A stretch of 64,000 nucleotides of DNA from NCBI GenBank assembly GCA_964057225.1, contig OZ059898.1:12239767-12303766 (forward strand), read 5' to 3'. This DNA comes from Auanema rhodensis. Lineage: Eukaryota > Nematoda > Chromadorea > Rhabditida > Rhabditidae. Both the position numbers and the translations under genes were made by a program. Below the pieces are notes generated by a model. That model worked only from the letters and a program-made list of their open reading frames with translations. It made no database searches and was not told the DNA's origin. Positions 49,312 through 62,088 of this stretch are shown piece after piece. Each line of letters starts with the position of its first letter. Within the stretch, counting starts at the first letter, position 1.

Positions 49312-50774
49312 ATATAATAATAATAATAATATATATTAAAGTTGTAATGATCAATAAGATATTATTATTTGAATATGTAATCTTTAAAGTTCAGCTTACG
49401 ATGGAATTCAGAAGGTGAGACATAGAGAATTGGGGGGTGGGGAGCGTGTGTTGATGAAAACAACTATGAAATAGCTTTGATCTTATTATTATAACTTGAT
49501 TCATATTTCTAATAAACAAGTATTGTTTTTATTCAAATATTATATATATTTTTAAATTATTCTCTTAGGTGACTAATAGATGGGTGAGAATATCTAAAGT
49601 TAAGAAAGGAGTGAAAGGGTGGCATGAGAGTAATGAGTAGTTGACGATGTAATAGATGGATGAAGTCCATCAGAATTGTGAATGAGTCAGTGGTTACGAG
49701 AGAACGAAAAAGCTAAGACAAGGGACATACAAGTGGATACTAGCAGAAGTAGATGAAGGAGAAGGAAAGGAGGAGAAACACGAAGACAGGCAAATGTTCA
49801 AGTTAGTTGTGTCGGATAAATGGGCGTGACTTTGACAAGAATATTTCATTTCATCTCACTTTCACTTATGAGCTTATGTTGGGATGGTTTCGGTTTGAAT
49901 ATGATAGCATAGTTATAGGAATGAGATTGCCTGAGGCTATGAAAAGGTGAAAAGGATTGCTCTTCGCTGGATATGAAGACATCTAGAAATAGAATTGTGG
50001 CAAGAATGTTAAATAAGGAACGCGGATAGAGTTCGTTCTATGCTTCTTATCCAAACGAAGTATTCTGCCAGGATAGATGTCGACAATCTCTTGTTCTCCT
50101 ATACTTACTCACTCTTTTTAACTTCTTTGCTTCAATAATTATAAATAGGTTAACTTTGTTATTCAGTAAAAATGGCCAAACACTGAAATCGAAATACTTA
50201 GAAGAGCAAGACTTAACTGTTTTTCTTCTTTGAATCTTAGATTTTAACTTGATGTTACAATCATGTTTATCATTTATTACTAAACAAACGACATCGTCAT
50301 TAACACAAAAAGAAAAAAAGAAGAGGAAAGAGGTAAATCAGATGACACCTATAGCGGAGATGAACGAAGAAATTGCTTGTTTGATGACATGAAACAGAAG
50401 AAACACACATACATACATACACAGAAACACATACACAAACTTCGACTTCAATATGATGCACAGTTCGAATGAAATTCAGAAGATTTGTAAAACAAAACTT
50501 CTAAGGAACAAGGGCATCTAATTCCTCAGAGTTTAATTCAACAGCATTGTCAAGAATCAGAAGTAGTTTGTGATCCATGAGCTGAATACTGAATACTATA
50601 AACGAATAGATCGGAATTATCATGAAAAAAAGAAGAAAAAGTTAACTAGATAACCGTTCAGTACTATAAACAAAACGTATTCTTCTCTCATTCTGGCCCA
50701 CACATTAGTAGATTCGTTTTCTTGACATGAGCATTGAAGAATATTATTATAAAGTTTTATAAACAGAGAGGAAG

Positions 50775-50779
<5 letters not shown>

Positions 50780-50818
<39 letters not shown>

Positions 50819-50828
50819 AGAGAGAGAG
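50780..50828. repeat. (GA)n microsatellite
   Basis: About 17 pure GA units, then TAAAGAGAGAG. Confidence 0.95.
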
Positions 50829-51297
50829 CCCATCAAGGTCTCTGTCTTCTTTTATTTTTTTTTCTTAAGCAGACCAAAACAAAATCTATCATTTCATTGC
50901 CATTTCTAAAAGAAAATCTCATATAATTGAAAAAATAATTGCAACAAAGACAAATATTCGAATGAAGTTCTAAATTTGGAAGTTTTTAGTCGAAGAGCAC
51001 AATGGGACTGCAAGCTCAACTAGCCTTCTACTGCTCTCTGATGATGTCATTTCAGATTTATTATAATTAACTAAATTTTTTTTGTAACGTTTTTTTCAGT
51101 AAATAATTTTTTACCTTTTGTTGGGAATTAGTACGAGTTGTTTATGGGAAAAAAAACGACAAAATATTACATTTTCTAAGATATTATAGATGAAGACGGT
51201 AAAATAAAGTCAAAGTTTTACTTAATTTTCACTCTTTTACTAGGTTTTACTGACTGAAGTTCGCTGTTGTATTGGGTGAAACTCTACCGATTAAGGA

Positions 51298-51311
51298 GAC
51301 GTCATTACGTC
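51298..51311. promoter_or_regulatory. Inverted ACGTC half-sites (CRE-like)
   Basis: GACGTCATTACGTC carries two bZIP half-sites facing each other, in a non-repetitive patch of the gene-poor region. The match is seen; function is inferred. Confidence 0.25.
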
Positions 51312-52882
51312 ATCTTTGAGTCTCACATTCACACATTAAATGAGTTTTTTTTGTGTGATGAAGATAGAGAGAAAAGCCCCTATTTTTAGATTTGACTTCA
51401 ATTTGAAGAGTCAGGGTAAAAAACGTCATGTCGACGATGTTCCTTCAGTAACGGATAAGCTGAAAGTTCACAATGGAAGTTTAATTATTCCTAATAAATA
51501 GCTCACAAGCAACTATTGCTGTATGAGCCAGAAGCTGAAGACAGAGCAACAGAGAAACATCGTTTTTTTCGATTAAAAAAAACGCCAAACAAATGTTGTG
51601 AAATGAAGACGACACACATTCAGCTGTATCGTTGTCGTCCGTCGTCGGCATACATTTCTTCTCAAAAAATTATAACGCAACAGCAGCAGTCGGTTGTTTC
51701 ACAGAAAAATGTGATCTTGTAATAAAAAGAAAGGATAGTTTGTTGAGAATAGACACAGCACAGCAAATTTGTATGAAAAATAATGTTAAAGAGCTGGGGG
51801 TGAAGTAAAAAAAACGATTTGTAGGTATCGCATTCCGTATAGAAAATCAAATTACATGTTCGTTCGAGATGTGAGCAGAATCACACATGATGATTCTAAC
51901 CTGAGCCGTCTGGTAAAAAAGCTACAAAGATCGAGTTTTCGTATTACTTATGCAATCTTCCGGTTTTGTTTTACGTAAAAAAAGGAACTTTACGACAGGC
52001 GAATGCAATTGCACATTTAAAATTCTTGAAAACTCGAAAATCTCTATGTAACTCATATGCGATAAAGATAGAGAATTCTCAACGAATACACAGAAGTTAG
52101 AAGTAAAAGATGAAATTACAGATTTGAAAAACATAAACGTTCACCTGAATACGTTATCGTGATGACATTTTAAAATCTTTGAGTTAAGTGTAGAAAGAAG
52201 AAGAAGAGGAGAAATAAAACATTGACAGATAAAATAGTAATTTTCTATGTTGAACTTGAAGGAAAAGCCAGAAGAAAAGTAAGGTACATATAATAAAATG
52301 AAAGAACTTTAAGATAATCTATCAATGATCTTGAAAGCAAAGATCATATATAAAATGAATTGTAATAATTAGTTTGTTCATCATGTTCATCATTGAAGAT
52401 GATGAGATTAGAAAAATGAACCAAAAAGAAAAGAAGAAGAGCTGAACGAAAAGCAATAGCTCAGATTATCATTTGTTTCTCAATATTATGTATTACATGT
52501 CAAAATGTGGATGATCTATTTCAAGGCTTCTCTTCTTCTTCCTCTTCTTCTTTTTTTCAATTTTTAACTCAGAGATTGTGAGGCTAAATTATTTTCTTCT
52601 GCTACCAATTGTTCAAAGATAAGGCCATTTGTTCTGTTTTTTAAGCTTGAAGGAGCAAAAAAAGGATGTAGATATGGGTGCCAACACATGATTCTTATTC
52701 AATCATTCCAACTTTTTCCATAATTTTTTTCAGTTTTTTGCATCGTCTCTGACAGATACACATATAAAGAAATATATTTGGGATGAATTCGAGCTTCGAT
52801 TTTGTTTTAAAAATCTGAAACGAAAATAGAAAATAATTTGAAGAAGAAGATGAAGTATAACACACCTAGTTCTTTTTCAAAA

Positions 52883-52885
<3 letters not shown>

Positions 52886-52936
<51 letters not shown>
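52886..52936. repeat. (CT)n microsatellite
   Basis: About 25 pure CT units followed by TAGCTCT variants. Confidence 0.95.
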
Positions 52937-52939
<3 letters not shown>

Positions 52940-53355
52940 GCTCTTTAGCTCTTTCTCTTTAGCTCTCTCTAGCTCTCTGTTTTGCATCTTTCTGATCTTT
53001 CTTTTAGATTGTTGTACCAAAAATCATTTTTGTTTCTTTTCGTATAAACATGTTGTACAACATTTCATTCAAATACAATTCAAATTCAGATATTTGGTGA
53101 AGCAATTGTAGGATCCTTGTCAATAATTTTCTTTTTTTTTTCCAAAAAAATTATTTTGTGGATTTCGGACTAAAAGTCTATGGATGGCCAAACGGAAATC
53201 AGTAGCAAGCATCAGTAATTGACCTGACTACCCAATATGGAAAAACAATTATTTGATGGCCATCATGTGTTTATAGGAAGGACATTTTGTCTACATTATT
53301 CCTACACATTTTGGATTTCTTACTTGCTTCTTCTCTATCTATCTCTACCCTCTTC

Positions 53356-53563
53356 CTCTCTCTCTTTCTCTGTTTTTCTCTCTTAATGTTTCTCTGTATT
53401 TAGGTTTCTTTATCTTTTCTCTTTCGCTCTTCACCTCTTCTATCTCTTGATCATAGCACATTACCTTATATCTTAATTGCTTCTTCCTACAATGAGTTGT
53501 ACTGCTCATGTCTCTCTCTCTGTCTCTTTCTTTCTCTCTCTCTCTTTCTCTGTCTTTCTCTCT
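53356..53563. repeat. Diffuse CT-rich low-complexity block
   Basis: Several short CT runs with TTT interruptions. Confidence 0.8.
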
Positions 53564-53896
53564 ATGTATTAAAAGATATAAACGAGATATGTCAGTAAAA
53601 TGAAAAAAAAACTGATTAAAAGAGCAAATCACTAGACTTCAATATATGGAGAACAGAAAAACAGAATTTTCGAATATATATACATATGTATATACTCAGT
53701 CACATTTGGCTTCACGAAATTTTTTTCGGATGACTCGGTAGTTGTGTGGTGTGTCTGGAGGGGCCAAGTAAAAAATAGCTAGAAAGAGGAAAACATGCTA
53801 AGATGATTATCAATTCTGAAACTATTTGAAGGATGACAGAGAAAAGGAAAAGAGAGCAAAGAGAAAGAAAAAGAGAAAGAATAAAAGAAAATTAAG

Positions 53897-53906
53897 AGAG
53901 AGAGAC

Positions 53907-53955
<49 letters not shown>

Positions 53956-53962
53956 TAAGAGA
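53897..53962. repeat. (GA)n microsatellite
   Basis: GA repeats with AAAG and TAA interruptions. Confidence 0.95.
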
Positions 53963-54489
53963 GAGGTAAGAGAGAGGTACGAGAACAAAGTGAAACGTAT
54001 GGAAATTGAAGAATAAATTGTTTCTTCAAACCAGGAAGAGATGTTTCAGAACATCACCTCTAGCGTAGTCATAGCATTTAATGAAGTAAAATATTCCAAT
54101 TTTTTCAGAAGAAGCATGTTTGCTCATTTAGTTTGAGATTAATGATTGCCCAAGGGTTCATTCAAGGTATATAGAGAATAGATGAAAGATCTCTGTATTA
54201 TATTCTGATCTCATCCTCTGAACAAACTTTCTAAAGCATTTCCATCTCATTTGTGATCACAATCATATACAGATTGTGTAAGCTTAGCAGGAACAATTTT
54301 AAGATAGCAGAAGAAAAAGAAAAAGAATGAATAAATAGCCTGAGGGCACAAACATCCATCAATTTCAAAATGGAACGGGTAAATGAGTAAAAGATGGAAA
54401 GTAAGAAGACGACCCAATAAGGAGAGAACAGATGAGAAACCACGTTGATTTCATAAATTAGGTCCACATAAAAGAGTAAAAGGATCAGT

Positions 54490-54575
54490 TAATTCCCAGT
54501 TCGAAGGGCAGTGAGGGATAAGGGCCGTAGCTTGATCCGACGAGCACATGTAAGTTCGACTCCAAAGTTCTTAAA
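54490..54575 (+). other. Second tRNA-like box element
   Basis: AAGTTCGACTCC matches a Pol III B box and a TAGCTTGATCCG upstream is A-box-like. No full cloverleaf folds by eye. It resembles the element at 32.35 kb in box arrangement, not in overall sequence. Confidence 0.2.
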
Positions 54576-56526
54576 CTTCTACTCTTTCGGAAATTTCAAG
54601 TTATTCACTATGGCTCTTTCATGACAATGAATTCTCCGATCAACATTCAATTAAAAAATTCGGAATTATTCCTTAATCTGTATAGCTTTAGTAATATTTC
54701 TGAGAAAGAAAAGCAGAATAATGACAAATGAATACAAGAGAATGCGGAATGCTCTTCAAATTAGAAGAAATTAACGTAATTATAAAAGAAAAATTTCGTA
54801 AAATCCGCACAAATTTGAGAAAACTTTTAGAAATATTAAATCTGAACACCTTGTCTTCATAAAATACACGAAAGTTTAAACTAGATAAATATAATGAATG
54901 CAGACTATAATCGTTGAAAACAAATCTTCAAACCAAAATTTATGAGAAATAAGAGAATTAATTGAAGTTATAGCTCACAACTCATACCACCACTCCAATA
55001 AGAACACACATGATTAGAAAACAGAAATGACTAAGTAGAAGATGAAGAAAACGAAAAAGAAGACAAAATCTAAATTTCCAGCTTAGTTCATAATCCTGAA
55101 GTTTGTCAACCTTATTGTCATCACTGATGTAGGCTGTAAGATAAAAAGCGTTTTGCTTCAAACATTGTATTAAGAAAATCATGTCTATCAACTATATACA
55201 TACATATATGTCAAAAAGAAAAATAGAAATAAGAAAGAAGATAAATTACTTCTTCAACTTCTTTAAAAACTTATTATTATTTTTTATTTTTTTTGATTTC
55301 ATTTTTATTTTAAAAGATAAATAACGGTCTTAACACACAACTGCTAGCAATAGCTTGGAAGTTTGTTTGGTAGTTGGAAGAAAAGAAACTTTGGCAGACA
55401 AAACTATAACATAGTTCTTAGATAATAGATTAGAAATGATTGAAAAGAAATAAAAAATAATAAAGGAGAATGCAAAGACAAGTCCATGTCAATGTGTGAT
55501 TTCTATTGAAATGAGTGTTGACAATTGAAATTCAATGATATTTCATATATTTTCTTTTCTTCTTCTTCTTTTTTTAAAGAAAAGAACCTTATAAAATAAT
55601 TTTTGAAGCGGAAAAGATAATGACTTAACAACTTTGTCTTCATCTTCTTCATCTTCTTCATCTTCTTGTCGTTGTTTCGTGTTTGGATTAGATAATGCTT
55701 ATGCGACAACTCACTAACTATCCTTCTTTCAGCTTTAAGGATTCTCATCAACGAAATATTCCACATAAATATATAATTAAGGTATTGGAGAAATAAAAAG
55801 AATAAAGATAATTAAGTTGCAAACAAAATTTTTTGCAAGTTTTGAAGAATTATTTAAAAGATATACATATATGGATATATCACTCACTCACTTACTTACT
55901 CACACACTCACCAGTTATTATGCAATTTGATAATTCATTAATTCTCATAACTATATATGATTTACTATGAATATAGAATATTTTAAAATTTTATTATAAA
56001 GAATAAATGAAATGAATATATGAAAATATCAGTTTTTCTACTAAATCATAGCGAAACATGAGGAAAGTTGAACATTTTGAACAAAAAAAAAATGAAAATG
56101 AATCAGATGAATGATGTAGCATTAGATATGCAGAGAGATATTACGTAATTTGTAGCTCATACAATCATTCTTTTGTGTGCTTCAAATCTCAAAATAGCTT
56201 AATTGCATATGTAGTATTGGAAATAACTTATTACATCTAATTAGCGTTTTCAATTAATGATATTTCAATTGTTCTGAAATTTTGTTTTCTTCTACCTAAA
56301 CTCATTTTCCAAAAAAAAAAAATTTGAAAAGCTAACTGCAGTCGTTTTTCATTTTTGAAATGTGTTAATTGATTGAAAAAGAGATAGTATTGTAATACTA
56401 TACATATAACATTACTATATACTTATGTATATACATAAATTATTTATTTAGAAAAACTTCTAAGTGAGATTGGAAAACGCAGGAACCGAAGGGTATTGAT
56501 GTGGATGATATGATGGAAGAAAAACG

Positions 56527-56640
56527 TTGGGTGGTAGTTGTCGTGGTTGTGATGTTGGTAGTATTCTGAATAGAACGATAAGCACTGCCCTCCGTAGAAA
56601 GAGTAGTAGAGATAAACTATTTAATTTTCAAAAATATGCA
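56527..56640 (+). other. Candidate coding exon
   Basis: A locally GC-richer open frame encoding GGSCRGCDVGSILNRTISTA followed by a basic LRRKSSRDK. An overlapping frame from a possible acceptor at 56483 gives a different product, so the true reading is uncertain. It precedes another exon-like island at 56858 on the same strand. Confidence 0.25.
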
Positions 56641-56857
56641 TTTTTGGTCGTGAATTCAGTGCAAATTTATTGTTATTTTAATTTGGAAATGAAATATTTC
56701 AGATTAGAAATTTCATGATTTCTTGCAAAAAAAAGTATTTTTAACCCGACGATGTCGTGTTACAGGCTGTAAAATGTTCTAGCATAGTTAAATGATGAAA
56801 ATAATCTTTAATATGTATAACATGGATCTATAAACTAATGTGTATTTGGTAATTTAG

Positions 56858-56980
56858 AATGTGATATTCATGGTAACTATGATGGTGGCGTGGTTGGAGT
56901 TTCAGTGTCAGTGCATCAAGCTCGTCCGTCTCATCCTCGTTATCCTTCTCATCATCTGTTTCATGTCAACATGATGACAG
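56858..56980 (+). other. Candidate coding exon
   Basis: Bounded by an AATTTAG acceptor and a GTGGAA donor, open throughout in one frame, and His/Pro/Ser-rich (HQARPSHPRYPSHH). It is non-repetitive and GC-richer than its flanks. No family is recognised. Confidence 0.3.
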
Positions 56981-57825
56981 GTGGAAGCAGATACGAAGTA
57001 GCATATGCAAAAATGTCCTCTGAAAGTTCAAGAATCGTCAACTTACTATTGTTGTTTCATGAAATTTTCGGAGAAATATACTACCGTCCAAATAAAAAAA
57101 AATGGGTTGGATCTCGGCTTTTAAAAAATTTAATGATGTACTTTCTTGCAATAAAATTAATGGAGGAAAATATATTTATAAAGACGATTAAAGCCCAAAT
57201 ATCTTATTTCTCTTATTCTTTCTTTAAGTGTTAGACAAGGAACAAGACCTCACTCAAACTAATTCAAATGATTAATCAGGCTAGTTAGTTAGATGTGTAT
57301 AAAAATGTTAATAAAAAGATTTTGTACAAACTCATAATAAAGCTTATCGTAATAGAGTTACTTCCGTAATTTCTCTCTCTCTCTCTCTGCTTTCTCTCTT
57401 TCTCCTTTTCTCTATCAATCCCTCTTTCACTTAAGAGCTTATATAATCTCTCTTTTTCAATCCCTACTTCCCTCTCTAACTTTAACTTTGTTTTGTATGA
57501 GAGATTTGGTTCATCTTTCCTTGTTTAGTAGAATCAATCATGTTATTTCTATTGAACAATCTTCTTTTCTAAGTATCAATATCATTACTTTAAATCATTT
57601 TTTTTTATTTACCTTTTTAATAATAAATTGTATCATTATAAACATTTGAATTGTGATAAATTTAAGAAAAAAAATCTCCCACGTTCTATGTCTTTCATCT
57701 TTATTCAGAGATATGTTTCATTCAAATATATAACACATAGATTCATCGTTTAAAATTTCACATTGAGATTGATATAAATTTGAATAAAGAAAAAGAGGGA
57801 AAAGGAGAGAAAAGAATAAAGAGAG

Positions 57826-57828
<3 letters not shown>

Positions 57829-57908
<80 letters not shown>
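57829..57908. repeat. Long (GA)40 microsatellite
   Basis: The longest uninterrupted dinucleotide tract in the window, about 80 bp. Confidence 0.97.
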
Positions 57909-57913
<5 letters not shown>

Positions 57914-60689
57914 AAAGATAGGCAATGAGGGAGATGTAAAGGGCAAATAGTATTAGAATTTAATTTAATTTCAATCAAAACATAAGAAATTGAAAGAAAA
58001 CATAAAAGAAATATCATTATACTAATATAATAAAAATATTTATTCTATTTTACTTTTAAATATTTAAATTTCAAGTTGTTAGTTCCTTGATACAATAGGA
58101 CAATATCATCATTGGCTAACAGTCGATTGCTTTGGCTTCAACGATTCAGCCATACGCAGACATTCAAGCTTACAGTCATCTTTGCAAAAGCAAGCTCTTA
58201 CCTACCTTCAAAGATTATTCGTCACTTACAAACTTTGAAGTTTCTTCATATCTCACATACTTTCTCCCATAACCTTATAAGATTTTGTCTCATTTTCGCA
58301 TAACCTTCTAAATTTTCTCTCATAACCTCTGAAACAATTTCTTTCTCTCTCATATTTCTCTCTTATATATGTCTGGATTTTTTTTGTTTTTTCTCTAATG
58401 AAATGATTATTATTCGTATAAACATACTACGTGGTGAATTTTTTTTTATTTTCTTTCTCTCCCTCTCTCTTTACATCAAGAAATGAAACAAAATATTTTA
58501 TATACAACATATCATTAACTCTTTATAGAATATAAAAGAATATTCTCTTTATATACTATTTTTCATTCTTTGAGATATCTATTAGAAAGGTCTAATGAAC
58601 TACCAAGATGTAACTGACGGAAAAGCATCACGTTATGCATGGATGACATACTGCGATATTCTTTTTTATTCAACAAAAAAAGAAAAAAGAAAATGAAAGA
58701 TGATGAATACAAAAAGAAAAACTACTATATGTGACCTTTTTTCGGTCTATTTATATTTCCTTGCACTATAAATCAGTCAAATTCTTATTTTGTTCGCTCA
58801 CTGTTTCTCTCTTTCTCTCTCTCTCTCTCTTGTCACATCCCAGAAGCAGTATCATCTACTCATCTTTCTTCAACATATGGTATTTGGTTTACAAAGAATA
58901 TAAGTGACGTGAAATACGTGAAAATATTTTTTCATTTCTTCTTTAACACATACAATGATCGGCTGCATTAAACTGCATTCACCTCATCTGAACTCTTCTC
59001 AACTTTGAATTTCATGTTCCACCCTCTCATATATTCATTATGTTAATTTTTCTAAGAATAAAACAAGTTCAATTCATTCTAAGACACTTTTTTCTTCTCG
59101 ATTTCTTCATTTTCTATTAATATCTTCATGTTTTGGAAGTATTTTCCTTCTGAATTCATCGTAACTATGTTTCCCGTATTGTATGACGCTTCATTAGCCT
59201 GTTTAACACTCAAGATGAGCATCAAGCCTCATTTTAACAGGAATTTCCTTTATTAGATCATTTTCGTAATGATGTATTGTGGCGAACTAATAACATTCCA
59301 AATCATGATATGATTTTTCATGTCTTACTTCCAGAATATTTCTGATTTCTTTCAGATTTACCTATTCTCACATACTCTTCAGTCAGCATCATTGAAATGT
59401 TTTCTCTATAATATCTTCTTCCTTTTTCCCCCTTCTTTTTGTCGATGTCATCATCTATTTCATCTTATTCATCCACCAATGCTTCAAAAATCAAATAACA
59501 TCATTCTGAATACCCATAAGCTTACACAATATTTTTCATTCTCACCAACCAATTTTACTATATTCTTGATACCCCATCGCTTCCTTACTATCCATTAATT
59601 TACTAATTACTTTGAGATTTTTTACATTTTATTATTAAAGTATCGTACATCTAATATATATGTATATTGAAAATGATAAAAAGTATATTTTAATAGTAAC
59701 TATACTCTATTATACTTCTGGATAGTGCTGATAGCACAATTAGTTCAATTCTTCTCTCTTCTCCCCTCCCCCCTCCCCCATCTTTCCCACCTCATTCTAT
59801 AGTTCTCCATGTGTTGTTTCAATCAAAGTAATTTATTTCCTTCACACTATCTTCTTTTTCTTTTCTTTTTTATTTTTTCCCTTTACGTCTACTTAACTCA
59901 AGCATTAATTACTTCAAAAGATTCCTTAAATTTTCTCTAAGCTTGCTTGATTTCAATCTAAATAGTTTGATTTCAGCATTAACATTGAGCACAAAAAAAA
60001 ATTGTTTATGTCTACATGTAATTCACGTAATTATTGTTCAAATTATCTTTTAATTGTTTTTTATGTCTTCTTAAAATTCTCATAAATGTATGATGCTGAT
60101 CACTGAGATGATTTGTTAAAAATAAAAATTCGTTATAATAGTTAATTTTGATGTTTCATCTTACAAATCAATTTAAATTTGTTATTTTTTTTTTATTTTT
60201 ATTATAATAGTAAAGATATATATGTATAATTGATAATAATCATAATACGCTTCTATCATCTCAGAATATTGTCTCCCCCCCCCTCGTACCACTTCAACCC
60301 TCTCTATATCATTTCCTCTCATTCATATGTATCTAACCTCCACCACCTCCTCCTCCTACTCCCAATCCCTTATACATGTATACAGTTACTCTTTCAATTT
60401 GAAGACTTTCTATGTTTCACTACATTCTAAAATAACTTTCTGAATTAATCTACTAAATCTCTTTTTTATTATTTTTCTCTCTTTTTATTTCCCGAAAATA
60501 TAAAAATATATACGTAAAAAAAACTTCCACTCCTTTCTTCCAATGAATACTCTCTTTTTTCCTTTTTTTTCTTCCTAGGAAAGATCAAAAATTTATTAGT
60601 AATTTTTATAGAAATATTCAAACCTGGATGTTTTTTTGCTAGAAGAAAACAAAAAAAAAGAAGGCAGAAGATATATTTATATATTTACG

Positions 60690-60771
60690 TAGAGAGAGTG
60701 AGAGAGAGAGAAAAAGAGAGAGATAGATATATATAAAGAGAGAGAGAGAGAGATAGAGAGAGAGAGAGATA
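60690..60771. repeat. (GA)n/(TA)n compound microsatellite
   Basis: GA runs interrupted by TAGATATATATAA. Confidence 0.9.
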
Positions 60772-61515
60772 GTATAGCCAACACGTAACATATACATATA
60801 GATATACAAAATATAATAATATATATGGCTATTGGTCGACTTTCCCAAGTTGAAAAAACAAGTGTCTAAAAAAAACCATGAACCCTCAATTACTGAATAC
60901 TGTCCGTATATATTAGTATTAAGATAGAAAAGAAAGAGAGAGAGAGAGAGGGTGTATATGTGTATATGTGCGTCTGTTAAGGTATAGGAGGTCTATTTTA
61001 ACCAATCCACTTGCGAGCTTGAATATGAGAAGCATTATTGCATGCAATTTTTTCAACGACATCATCATTTAAGTGTTAAACTGAATTCATATATATATGA
61101 AATTAGATATTTTATAATAAAATATTTCAATATATCTACATATAATAAAAGTATTTCTAGCTATCTATATATATATATATATATATATCTATGGATGTAT
61201 GTACGAATTTAAAAATATTAAATGATTTCTGTATGAATATCTATTCTTCTTTATTTGTGTATATGATTCAAAGTATATGATCAATGTCTTTCTTCTTCCT
61301 TTTCACTCTCTCTCTCTCTATCTCTATATATCTCTATCGATACTTGTTAGTACTTGATTCAAATTTCGTTTTCATTTGTCAAATATTGCAAATGTTGTAT
61401 TATTAGTATCTATTATGGGTTTAATTGTTATTCTATAATTCACTTGTCCGCGATTTATACTTTCTCAATTTGAAGTAAAAAAAAGAAAATTTACTTTTGC
61501 TCAAGCTGTATACAG

Positions 61516-61591
61516 CACTTGCTCAATGGCACTGCAGCAGCCTGAAATCGTTGCTAGTGTCCGTCAAACTTCCGTCTACAACTCGGTGCAG
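61516..61591 (+). other. Candidate coding exon
   Basis: A sharp GC-rich island between a TATACAG acceptor and a GTGTGA donor. One frame reads SMALQQPEIVASVRQTSVYN and is open throughout. A second frame is also open, so the frame is not proven. It could join at phase 0 to the island at 62032. Confidence 0.3.
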
Positions 61592-62031
61592 GTGTGAATC
61601 GTGTTCTATCTCATTTATCTCCTTCAGCTCATTATCTTCATTCTCATCTGATTAAAAATTGCTACTAAACTTTTTTTTTATTGGCTAATTAAGTTTGAAG
61701 CTTCCGCCTTGATGACATTTCCCAAATGACAAAAAAAAGTATTTTTAGCCATGGTTAACACCTGGTAACATATTTTCATTTTAATCATTCACACATTTTC
61801 TATTTACATGTTATCATTCAAATAAATTACTTCTATTCTTGATATCATTGATACATATCGTAAGCCAATATCTTTATAACGCGTATGTAGCTTCATCTCT
61901 TCATACTCTGTCCATCCATTTCATATTCATCACCAACAACACATGTACCTTGACTTATTTGAGCTTTTGCAGTATAATCTAAACATATTCCATTGAAGAG
62001 AATACTCTTGCTCTTTCTTTCGTCGCCTCAG

Positions 62032-62088
62032 GGACAACACTGCTTAGATCTTATTCCCGGAAGCAATCTGACACTGAACTATCTGTAA
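62032..62088 (+). other. Candidate terminal exon
   Basis: It begins after CGCCTCAG. Read in phase with the preceding island it encodes GQHCLDLIPGSNLTLNYL and a stop. Another frame remains open for about 46 codons, so the reading is uncertain. Confidence 0.22.

Larger units (their letters stand above)
43851..56480. other. 12.6-kb gene-poor, purine-biased, repeat-dense region
   Basis: Most of the + strand here is A/G-rich, with many GA tracts and poly-A/poly-G runs. Long open frames exist but are low-complexity (Ser/Leu or Arg/Glu repeats read from CT/GA tracts). The non-repetitive open frames near 46010-46150 and 51500-51720 (+) and 46560-46761 (-) have no splice-consistent partners. I support no gene. 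The region could be intergenic or the long introns of a gene whose exons I cannot place. Confidence 0.5.
57241..61515. other. Gene-poor, mostly pyrimidine-rich interval
   Basis: Apart from the large GA tract, the + strand here is T/C-rich, the reverse of most of 44-57 kb. It contains CT runs, poly-T and a C9 run at 60275-60283. No gene is seen. Confidence 0.5.

Noticed and set aside
57718-58017. Ser-Leu repeat open frame
   Set aside because: Translation of the (GA)40 microsatellite.
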